Assembly (NCBI GenBank): GCA_022616055.1
Contig: JAKEFM010000077.1
Span: 1 to 48,509 of the forward strand
Direction of reading: 5' to 3'
Origin: Planctomycetota bacterium
GTDB lineage: Bacteria; Planctomycetota; UBA1135; JAKEFM01
DNA: 48,509 nucleotides
Of this stretch, positions 24,646 to 31,701 are shown piece after piece. The notes under the pieces are model-generated. The model saw only the letters and a program-made list of their open reading frames with translations, was not told the DNA's origin and made no database searches. Position numbers and translations under genes: made by a program. The first letter of the stretch is position 1. Each line of letters starts with the position of its first letter.

Positions 24646-25710
24646 ATGGCCGCGACGATGAAGGCGTTCGTGATGAAGCGGATCGGAGAGGTGGGGATGG
24701 CGGAGAAGCCCGTCCCCGAGCCCGGTCCCCTCGACGCGCTCGTGAGGACGACGGCGGCCCTGGTCTGCACGTCCGACACGCACACCGTCGCCGGGGCGAT
24801 CGGGGAGAGGACGAACCTCACCCTCGGGCACGAGGCGGTCGGCGTGGTCGCGAGGCTCGGCGGCGCGGTCCGCGGGCTCCGCGTGGGGGAGCGGGTCGTC
24901 GCCGGCGCGATCACCCCCTGCTTCCGCTGCGAGAACTGCCAGCGGGGATACCCCTCGCAGTGCACGGGGATGCTCGGGGGGTGGAAGTTCGCCAACGTCC
25001 GGGACGGCAACCTCGCCGAGTTCTTCCTCGTGAACGACGCCGAGGCGAACCTCGCGCGGATCCCCGACGATCTCCCCGACGAGAAGGCGGTCTACTGCGC
25101 GGACATGCTCTCGACGGGATTCGTCGCGGCCGAGCACGCGGCGATCCCGATGGGGGGGACGGTCGCCATCTTCGCGCAGGGGCCGGTCGGCCTGATGGCA
25201 ACGGTGGGAGCGCGGCTGCTGGGCGCCGGGCTCGTGATCGCCGTCGAGGGGATCCCCCGGAGGGCCGACCTCGCCAGGCGCTACGGCGCCGACGAGGTCG
25301 TCGACCCCGCGAAGCAGGACCCCGTCGCCCGGATCCTCGACCTCACGGGCGGGGCAGGCGTCGACTCCGCGATCGAGGCGCTCGGCGCGCAGGCGACCTT
25401 CGAGGCGTGCGTCCGGGCGACGCGGCCGGGAGGGACGATCTCGAACGTCGGGTACCACGGGAAGGGCGAGTTCGTCTCGATCCCGCGCGAGGCCTGGGGG
25501 GTCGGGATGGGCGACAAGACGATCCGGACCGGCCTGTGCCCCGGAGGGGCGGGGAGAATGAACCGGCTCCTGCGCCTCCTCCAGACCGGCCGCGTCGACC
25601 CGACTCCCCTGACGACCCACCGCTTCCCGTTCGCGGAGGTCGAGAAGGCGTTCCGGATGATGAAGACGAAGGAGGACGGGATCCTGAAGCCGCTCCTCCT
25701 CTTCGGGTGA
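24646..25710 (+). CDS. Zinc-dependent secondary alcohol dehydrogenase (MDR family)
   Basis: Oxidises or forms secondary alcohols with a nicotinamide cofactor; 354 residues, very similar in layout to Thermoanaerobacter NADP-dependent secondary ADH. Catalytic zinc ligands: Cys41 (VCTSDTHT), His62/Glu63 (LGHEAVG) and Asp153 (CADMLSTGF), equivalent to Cys37, His59, Asp150 of that enzyme. Unlike it, a full structural zinc lobe is present: Cys92, Cys95, Cys98 and Cys106 in PCFRCENCQRGYPSQC. The Rossmann motif is QGPVGLM (178-184), and Glu201 sits where the NADP enzyme has the GSR phosphate-binding segment, which suggests NAD. The ATG at 24646 has GAGGGAG 8 nt upstream; ATG 24658 is possible. It is 24 nt from the next gene, so an operon is likely. 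Confidence 0.88.
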   Translation: MAATMKAFVMKRIGEVGMAEKPVPEPGPLDALVRTTAALVCTSDTHTVAGAIGERTNLTLGHEAVGVVARLGGAVRGLRVGERVVAGAITPCFRCENCQRGYPSQCTGMLGGWKFANVRDGNLAEFFLVNDAEANLARIPDDLPDEKAVYCADMLSTGFVAAEHAAIPMGGTVAIFAQGPVGLMATVGARLLGAGLVIAVEGIPRRADLARRYGADEVVDPAKQDPVARILDLTGGAGVDSAIEALGAQATFEACVRATRPGGTISNVGYHGKGEFVSIPREAWGVGMGDKTIRTGLCPGGAGRMNRLLRLLQTGRVDPTPLTTHRFPFAEVEKAFRMMKTKEDGILKPLLLFG

Positions 25711-25734
25711 GGGACCGCGGCGGGAGCGAGGAGG

Positions 25735-28464
25735 ATGGCCTCGGAGATCGCCGGCTACCCGGCCCACCGGGAGGGGGACGTCGTCCTGCGCGACGGCTCG
25801 ACCGTCCACGTCCGGCCCCTCCGGCCCGACGACGGCGCCGCGCTCCTCGACTTCCTCCGGCGCCTCTCGCCGGACTCGAGGGCGCAGCGCTTCCACTCCG
25901 CCGGCCCGGACCTCGAGGGGGCGGTCGCGCGCGCGACGGACGTCGACTGGCGCGACCGCTCCGGCCTCGTCGCCCTCGCCGGGATCGACGGCCGGATCGT
26001 CGGGCACGCCGGGTACCGGCGGATCGACGGCGAGCGGGCCGAGGTCGGCTTCACCGTGGCCGACGCCTTCCAGGGGCGCGGTCTCGGGACGATCCTGCTC
26101 GCGCACCTCGCGGAGATGGCGGCGGAGAGCGGGATCGGGACGTTCGAGGCGGAGGTGGCCCCGGCGAACCTGCGGATGCTCGAGGTCTTCCGGGAGTCGG
26201 GCTTCCCGCTGCGCACGCGCGCGGAGCCCGGGATCGTGCGGACCGAGCTCGGCACCTCCTTCTCCCCCGAGGCGAGGGAGCGCTTCGACCGCAGGGAGCA
26301 GATCGCGGCGCTCGCCGCGATGCGGGCCTTCTTCCGGCCGCGGTCGGTCGCCGTCCTCGGGGCCTCCCGCTCGCGCGGGACGATCGGCGGGGAGATCTTC
26401 CACAACCTCCTCGCGACGGGCTTCCAGGGCCCCGTCTACCCCGTCAACCCGAGGGCCCCGGTCGTCCAGTCGGTCGCCGCCTACCGCTCCGTGCTCGACG
26501 TGCCGGGCCCGGTCGACCTCGCCGTCGTCGTCGTCCCGGCGCGCGAGGTCCTCGGGGTCGCGAGGGAGTGCGCGGCGAAGGGGGCGCGCGCCCTCGTCGT
26601 GATCTCGGCGGGCTTCGCGGAGATCGGGGGGGAGGGGACGGAGCGGCAGCGGGCGCTCCTCGAGGTCTGCCGCGCCGCGGGGATGCGCCTCGTCGGCCCC
26701 AACTGCATGGGCGTCCTCGACACGGCGCCCGAGGTCCGCCTCAACGCGACCTTCTCCCCCGCCTTCCCTCCTCACGGCCGGGTCGGCTTCCTCTCGCAGT
26801 CCGGCGCCCTCGGGCTCGCCGTGATCGACCACGCGAGCGGGCTCGGCCTCGGGCTCTCGAGCTTCGCCTCGGTCGGGAACAAGGCGGACATCTCCGCCAA
26901 CGACCTCCTCCAGTACTGGGAGGAGGACCCGGGGACCGACCTGATCCTCCTCTACCTCGAGTCGTTCGGGAATCCCGTCAAGTTCGCGCGGATCGCCCGG
27001 CGCGTCGGGAAACGCAAGCCGATCGTCGCGGTGAAGAGCGGCCGCTCCGCTGCGGGGGCCCGGGCGGCGGGCTCCCACACGGGCGCGCTCGTCGCGGCCT
27101 CCGACGTCACGGTCGACGCCTTCTTCCGCCAGGCCGGGGTGATCCGGACGGACACGCTCGGGGAGATGTTCGACGTCGCCTCCCTCCTCGCGAACCAGCC
27201 CGTCCCGGCTGGCCCGCGCGTCGGGATCGTGAGCAACGCCGGGGGACCGGCGATCCTCTGCGCCGACGCCTGCGAGGCGGTCGGCCTCGAGGTCGTCGCC
27301 TTCCCCGAGGAGGTTCGGACCGCCCTCGCGGGGTTCCTCCCAGCCGAGGCGTCCGTCGGGAACCCGGTCGACATGATCGCGTCGGCCTCCGCGGAGGACT
27401 TCCGGCGGGCGATCGAGGTCGTGGCGGAGTCCGGGAGCGTCGACGCGGTCGTCGTGATCTTCATCCCGCCGATCGTGACGCGGCGGGAGGACGTGGCGCG
27501 CGCGATCCGGGACGCGGCGCGGGGGGCCCGGCGGAAGGTCCCCTTCCTCGCCGTGTTCATGTCCGCCCGCGGCGTCCCCGAGGAGCTGCGGAGCGAGGAG
27601 GTCCGCATCCCCTCGTACGCCTTCCCCGAGGACGCGGCCCGGGCGCTCGGACGGGCCGCCGAGTACGGCGCGTGGCGCCGAAGGCCCGACGGTTCCGTCC
27701 CGGCCTTCCCCGGCGCGCGGCGCGACGAGGCCGCCGCGCTCCTCGCCGGCGCCCTCGCCGGCGGGTCGCGGTGGCTCCCGCCCGCGGAGGCCTTCCGCCT
27801 GCTCGACTGCTACGGCCTCCCCCTCGTCCCCTGGCGGCTCGCGCCCACGCCGGAGGCGGCCGGACGGGCGGCCGAGGAGATCGGCGGCGAGGTCGCGCTC
27901 AAGGCCGTCGCCCCGACCCTCCTCCACAAGACCGAGGCCGGGGGCGTGCGGCTCTCGCTCCGGGCGGCGCGCGAGACCGAGCGGGCCGCGACGGAGATGG
28001 CGGGTGAAGTGGAGCGCCACGGGCACCGGGTCGAGGCCTTCCTCGTCCAGCGGATGGCGCCGAAGGGGGTCGAGATGATCGTCGGCGTGATCCACGACCC
28101 GCACTTCGGCCCCGTCGTTGCGTGCGGCGCCGGGGGGACGTCCGCCGAGGTGCTGCGGGACGTCGCCGTCCGGATCACGCCGCTCACCGACCTCGACGCG
28201 GGTGAAATGGTGCGTTCCCTCGCCACCTTCCCCCTGCTCGAAGGGTGGCGGGGCGCGCCGCGGGCCGACGTCCGGGCCCTCGAGGAGGTGGTCCTGCGGG
28301 TGGGGGCGCTCGTCGCGTCCCATCCCGAGGTCGCGGAGATGGACCACAATCCCGTCGTCGTCCTCCCGGAGGGGGCGCTCGTCGTCGACGCGCGCGTGCG
28401 CGTCGAGACCCCCGTCCCAAGGGCTCCCGTCGCCGCGCGCGAGAGGGCGGCCGGATCTCCGTGA
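25735..28464 (+). CDS. GNAT acetyltransferase fused to ADP-forming acyl-CoA ligase (Pat/ACD-like)
   Basis: A 909-residue bifunctional protein. Residues 1-185 are a GNAT acetyltransferase (VRPLRPDDG, acetyl-CoA loop FQGRGLGT at 112-119). Residues about 190-480 are the CoA-binding and ligase alpha part of an ADP-forming acetyl-CoA synthetase: PRSVAVLGASRSRGTIGGE and the phospho-His loop GSHTGAL (His448). Residues about 680-900 are the ATP-grasp beta part (VALKAVAPTLLHKTEAGGV). E. coli Pat has the same parts with GNAT last and its ligase inactive. Here the acceptor His is present, so net ATP formation from acyl-CoA is possible, as is protein lysine acetylation of metabolic enzymes. The start has GGGAG 8 nt upstream. 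The stop overlaps the ATPase start (GTGA). Confidence 0.9.
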   Translation: MASEIAGYPAHREGDVVLRDGSTVHVRPLRPDDGAALLDFLRRLSPDSRAQRFHSAGPDLEGAVARATDVDWRDRSGLVALAGIDGRIVGHAGYRRIDGERAEVGFTVADAFQGRGLGTILLAHLAEMAAESGIGTFEAEVAPANLRMLEVFRESGFPLRTRAEPGIVRTELGTSFSPEARERFDRREQIAALAAMRAFFRPRSVAVLGASRSRGTIGGEIFHNLLATGFQGPVYPVNPRAPVVQSVAAYRSVLDVPGPVDLAVVVVPAREVLGVARECAAKGARALVVISAGFAEIGGEGTERQRALLEVCRAAGMRLVGPNCMGVLDTAPEVRLNATFSPAFPPHGRVGFLSQSGALGLAVIDHASGLGLGLSSFASVGNKADISANDLLQYWEEDPGTDLILLYLESFGNPVKFARIARRVGKRKPIVAVKSGRSAAGARAAGSHTGALVAASDVTVDAFFRQAGVIRTDTLGEMFDVASLLANQPVPAGPRVGIVSNAGGPAILCADACEAVGLEVVAFPEEVRTALAGFLPAEASVGNPVDMIASASAEDFRRAIEVVAESGSVDAVVVIFIPPIVTRREDVARAIRDAARGARRKVPFLAVFMSARGVPEELRSEEVRIPSYAFPEDAARALGRAAEYGAWRRRPDGSVPAFPGARRDEAAALLAGALAGGSRWLPPAEAFRLLDCYGLPLVPWRLAPTPEAAGRAAEEIGGEVALKAVAPTLLHKTEAGGVRLSLRAARETERAATEMAGEVERHGHRVEAFLVQRMAPKGVEMIVGVIHDPHFGPVVACGAGGTSAEVLRDVAVRITPLTDLDAGEMVRSLATFPLLEGWRGAPRADVRALEEVVLRVGALVASHPEVAEMDHNPVVVLPEGALVVDARVRVETPVPRAPVAARERAAGSP

Positions 28465-30926
28465 GGGGGATCGCGGGGGAGCCGCTCGCCTCTCCTGCCG
28501 ACGTGTCCGGGACGCTGCTGCGGGGGCTGAGCGACGGCGAGGCGGCGCGCCTCCTCGCGGTTCGCGGCCGGAACGAGATCCGGCGCGAGGAGGGCCCCGG
28601 GGCCTGGCTTCTCTTCCTGCGTCAGTTCCGGGGACCGCTCGTCGGCATCCTCCTCGGCGCCTGCGCGCTCTCGGGGTTGCTCGGCGAGGCGGCCGACGCC
28701 CTCGCGATCGGAGCGATCGTCGCCCTGATCGGAGCCGTCGGTTTCCTCCAGGAGTACCGGGCCGAACGCGCCCTCGCCGCGCTCCGCTCGATGACCGCGC
28801 CGCAGGCCCGCGTGCGCCGGGACGGCCGCGCCCTCCTCGTGTCGGCCGCCGAGGTCGTGCCGGGGGACCTCCTCCTCCTCGAGGCGGGGGACCTCGTCGC
28901 CGCCGACGCGCGACTGCTCGAGGCCCATGTCCTTCGCTGCAACGAGGCGGCCCTCACGGGGGAGAGCGTCCCGGTGGAGAAACGCGTCGGGCCGGTGGCG
29001 GCCGGCGCCCCCCTCGCCGAGCGCTTCGACCGGGTCTTCCTCGGGACGAGCGTCGCGGCGGGCACCGCCGTCGCGGAGGTCCTCGCCACGGGGATGGGGA
29101 CCGAGCTCGGCCGCGTGGCGGATCTCCTCGCGACGACGCGCGAGGAGGCGACCCCGCTCCAGCGCCAGCTCGAGCGGGTCGGCCGCACGCTCCTTTGGCT
29201 GTGCCTCGCGATCGTCGCCGTGGTCGCGGGCCTCGGCCTCGCCCGCGGTCTCGCCCCTCTCGACGTCCTCCTCTCCTCGGTCTCCCTCGCCGTCGCGGCC
29301 GTCCCGGAGGGGCTCGCCGCCGTCGTCACGATCGCCCTCGCGATCGGGGTCCAGAGGATGGCGGCGCGGAACGTCCTCGTTCGCCGCCTCGCCTCCGTCG
29401 AGACGCTCGGGTGCGCGACCGTCATCTGCACGGACAAGACCGGGACGCTGACGACCGGGGTCATGACGGTCCGGGAACTCTGGGGCCCCGACCACCGCGC
29501 CCTCCTCTTCGCCTCCGCCGCGTGCTGCGACGCGGAGCTGGACGAGTCCGGCCTCGGAGGCACGGGGGACCCGACGGAGATCGCCCTCCTCCGGGCCGCC
29601 GCGGAGCGCGGCATCGGACGCCCGGCGATCGAGTCGGAACGCCCGCGGAAGACGGTGAATCCCTTCGACCCGGAGCGGAGGCGGATGTCGGTCCGACGCG
29701 CCGACGGGGTTCTCTACGTAAAGGGGGCCGTCGAGTCGGTCCTCCCCGTCTGCACGGGGGAGACGGCGGGGGCGCTCGAGGCGAACCAGGAGATGGGGGA
29801 GCGGGCTCTCCGGGTCCTCGCCGTCGCCGTCGGACGGGGGGAGGAGGAGCGCGACCTCCGGCTCCTCGGGCTCGTCGGCATCGCGGACCCGCCGCGGACG
29901 GAGGCGATCGAGGCGGTCGCCGCCGCGAGGGGGGCGGGCATCCGGAGCGTGATGATCACGGGGGACCACCCCGTCACCGCCCGCGCGATCGCGCGGGAGA
30001 TGGGACTGCTGGGCGCCGGGGAAGACCTCGACGGACTCGTGCATGCCCGGGCGAGTCCCGAGGACAAGATCCGGATCGTCCGGCGCTGGAAGGACCGCGG
30101 CGAGGTCGTGGCGATGACGGGCGACGGGGTGAACGACGCTCCGGCGCTGCGGGAGGCCCACATCGGGATCGCGATGGGGAGGACGGGGACCGAGGTCGCC
30201 CGCGAGGCCTCCGACATGGTGCTCGCCGACGACAACTTCGCGAGCATCGTCGCGGCGGTGCGCGAGGGGCGCGGCATCTACGAGAACATCCGCAAGGCGC
30301 TCGTCTACCTCCTCGCCGGGAACGCCTCGGAACTGGCGGTGATGCTCGGGGCTTCCGTGGCGGGCCTGCCCCTCCCCCTCCTTCCCCTCCAGCTCCTCTG
30401 GGTGAACCTCGCCACCGACGGTCTTCCCGCCCTCGCCCTCGTCATGGACCCGACCCCGGCCAACGTCCTGCGGAGGCCGCCCCGGCGGCCGGGGGATCCG
30501 ATCCTCGGCCGCTCCCAGTGGCGGCAGGTCCTCCTCACGGGGGCGGTCGAGGCGGCGACGACGCTCGGCGCGTTCGCCTGGGCGCTACGCGCGCGCGATC
30601 TCGCCGGAGCGAGGAACTTCGCCTTCACGGTCCTCGTCTTCGGCGAGCTATTCCGCTCCTTCGCCGCGCGAAGCCCGACCCGGCTGTTCTGGGAGGTCGG
30701 GGCCTTCACGAACCTCCGACTCCTCGGCGTCGTCCTCGTCTCCGCGCTCGTCCAGGTCGCGATCCACCACGTCCCCTGGACGCAGGAGATCTTCGGGATC
30801 GGGGCCCTCTCCCTCGGCGACTGCGCACTCTCCCTCGCCCTCGGGCTCATTCCCGTCTCGGTCCTCGAGGGGGCGAAGCTCGCGCGGCGATTCCTCGGCC
30901 GCGACGGCCGGGAGCCGGCGTCGTGA
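28461..30926 (+). CDS. Cation-transporting P-type ATPase (calcium-pump-like)
   Basis: ATP-driven cation pump of the inner membrane, 821 residues. The start is GTG 28461, overlapping the previous stop by 4 nt; longer forms would run into the ligase gene. Order of motifs: an N-terminal cation ATPase region with LLRGLSDGEAARLLAVRGRN, actuator LTGES (near residue 172), membrane ion-site PEGL, phosphorylation site DKTGTLT (Asp325), nucleotide site YVKGA, hinge TGDGVNDAP, and a C-terminal set of four or more helices. This is the layout of PII ATPases (Ca2+ or Na+/K+ type) without heavy-metal CPC motif or MXCXXC domains. The ion is not fixed by sequence. The last 80 bp of coding sequence, except the extreme end, recur almost exactly at 31595-31674. 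Confidence 0.9.
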   Translation: MRGIAGEPLASPADVSGTLLRGLSDGEAARLLAVRGRNEIRREEGPGAWLLFLRQFRGPLVGILLGACALSGLLGEAADALAIGAIVALIGAVGFLQEYRAERALAALRSMTAPQARVRRDGRALLVSAAEVVPGDLLLLEAGDLVAADARLLEAHVLRCNEAALTGESVPVEKRVGPVAAGAPLAERFDRVFLGTSVAAGTAVAEVLATGMGTELGRVADLLATTREEATPLQRQLERVGRTLLWLCLAIVAVVAGLGLARGLAPLDVLLSSVSLAVAAVPEGLAAVVTIALAIGVQRMAARNVLVRRLASVETLGCATVICTDKTGTLTTGVMTVRELWGPDHRALLFASAACCDAELDESGLGGTGDPTEIALLRAAAERGIGRPAIESERPRKTVNPFDPERRRMSVRRADGVLYVKGAVESVLPVCTGETAGALEANQEMGERALRVLAVAVGRGEEERDLRLLGLVGIADPPRTEAIEAVAAARGAGIRSVMITGDHPVTARAIAREMGLLGAGEDLDGLVHARASPEDKIRIVRRWKDRGEVVAMTGDGVNDAPALREAHIGIAMGRTGTEVAREASDMVLADDNFASIVAAVREGRGIYENIRKALVYLLAGNASELAVMLGASVAGLPLPLLPLQLLWVNLATDGLPALALVMDPTPANVLRRPPRRPGDPILGRSQWRQVLLTGAVEAATTLGAFAWALRARDLAGARNFAFTVLVFGELFRSFAARSPTRLFWEVGAFTNLRLLGVVLVSALVQVAIHHVPWTQEIFGIGALSLGDCALSLALGLIPVSVLEGAKLARRFLGRDGREPAS
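30816..30895 (+). repeat. 80-bp direct repeat, copy 1 (inside ATPase 3' end)
   Basis: Encodes the last transmembrane helix of the ATPase (GDCALSLALGLIPVSVLEGA and so on). Copy 2 at 31595-31674 differs at 2 of 80 positions by direct comparison. The repeat starts sharply at the GDC codons and stops before the gene's end. Confidence 0.85.
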
Positions 30927-30989
30927 GGAGACCGCCTGTCCCCCCCCTCCCTCCCGCGATAGGCCCGCGGACGGCGCGCCGTGCCAGCC

Positions 30990-31177
30990 GCCTCCTCGAG
31001 GATCCGCTCGAGCGGCGCGATCCCGGCGAGGGTCGTCCGGAGGAGGGAACGCCCGGGGAAGGTTTCGGCGAACGACTTGGGGACTTGCCGATCGCGGAGG
31101 GCGCGAGTGAGTCCGGCGAGCCGGCGCCCTTCGCCTCCGGCGAGGACGACGGCCTTGGACTCCTCCCTCTCGCCGGA
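30990..31177 (-). pseudogene. N-terminal remnant of a sugar-1-phosphate nucleotidyltransferase
   Basis: Reading leftward from 31177, in the same frame as and directly after the DUF2934 stop, the sequence encodes SKAVVLAGGEGRRLAGLTRA, then VPKSFAETFPGRSLL and LAGIAPLERI. This is the nucleotide-binding N-terminus of mannose-1-phosphate guanylyltransferase-like enzymes (VVLAGG-X-G-X-RL, then PK-X-F, then G-RSLL). A purine-rich AGGGAGGAG precedes it, but no ATG, GTG or TTG is in frame, and similarity ends after about 55 residues, short of the ATPase stop. It is therefore a truncated remnant, not a gene. The left border is approximate. Confidence 0.6.
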
Positions 31178-31423
31178 TCACCTCTCGCTGTCCCGGAACG
31201 CTCGGCGCGCGAGGAGCTCCTTCTCGGCCCGGAACCAGTCCTCCTGGTCGTGGCCGTGCTCTCCGCCGCGCTCGAGGTGGAGCTCGTAGGCGCGCCGGGC
31301 GATCGACTCGACGGAGGGCCGGGACGGAGAGCCCGCAACCGGTTGGGCGGGTGGCGATGGCGCGGGGCCGGTCGGCTGGGTCCTCGGCGGGAAGAAGCGG
31401 GGGTCTGGGGAGAGCTTCGCCAT
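31178..31423 (-). CDS. DUF2934 family small protein
   Basis: 81-residue protein. ATG 31423 is preceded by a perfect AAGGAGG with 6-nt spacing, one of the best ribosome sites in the window. Residues 1-38 are a Pro/Ser-rich linker (RFFPPRTQPTGPAPSPP). Residues 40-75 match DUF2934: SIARRAYELHLERGGEHGHD followed by QEDWFRAEKELLARRAF. The domain is about 35-40 residues, of unknown function, common in Planctomycetota and Proteobacteria, often near stress or energy genes. It is probably cytoplasmic. It lies convergent to the ATPase gene, with a nucleotidyltransferase remnant between them. Confidence 0.82.
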   Translation of the reverse strand: MAKLSPDPRFFPPRTQPTGPAPSPPAQPVAGSPSRPSVESIARRAYELHLERGGEHGHDQEDWFRAEKELLARRAFRDSER

Positions 31424-31474
31424 GGAGAGCCTCCTTCTTTCGGGAGAGCCTGCGATGCCAGAAGGGAGGATCTT

Positions 31475-31696
31475 ATGCGCGGGGGACGGATCCCGCCCGA
31501 GCCGGTCGACCTGGAGGCAACCCCCGTGCCTGCGTGTCCGGGCTCCGCCTCGAGGCGGGAACTCCTCCGGCGAAGGTTCGACCCGCCCTCCGCCGGCGAC
31601 TGCGCCCTCTCCCTCGCCCTCGGGCTCATTCCCGTCTCGGTCCTCGAGGGGGCGAAGCTCGCGCGGCGGTTCCTGGGGCGGGAGCCCCTCCCCTGA
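31475..31696 (+). pseudogene. Short ORF carrying a duplicated ATPase C-terminal helix
   Basis: 73-codon ORF from ATG 31475, behind a strong GGGAGGA (4-nt spacing). Its first 40 residues (MRGGRIPPEPVDLEATP and on) match nothing I recognise. The rest, from GDCALSLALGLIPVSVLEG to the stop, is nearly identical to the last transmembrane segment of the P-type ATPase 780 bp upstream. It is most simply the 3' stub of a second ATPase copy left by deletion or recombination. If translated, it would make a single-span membrane peptide. It diverges from the DUF2934 gene (51 nt between starts). Confidence 0.5.
31595..31674 (+). repeat. 80-bp direct repeat, copy 2
   Basis: Second copy of the ATPase C-terminal segment, 779 bp downstream of copy 1 and identical at 78 of 80 positions. 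Both differences (A/C and A/G) are single substitutions, which implies recent duplication or gene conversion. Confidence 0.85.
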
Positions 31697-31701
31697 GCCG
31701 C

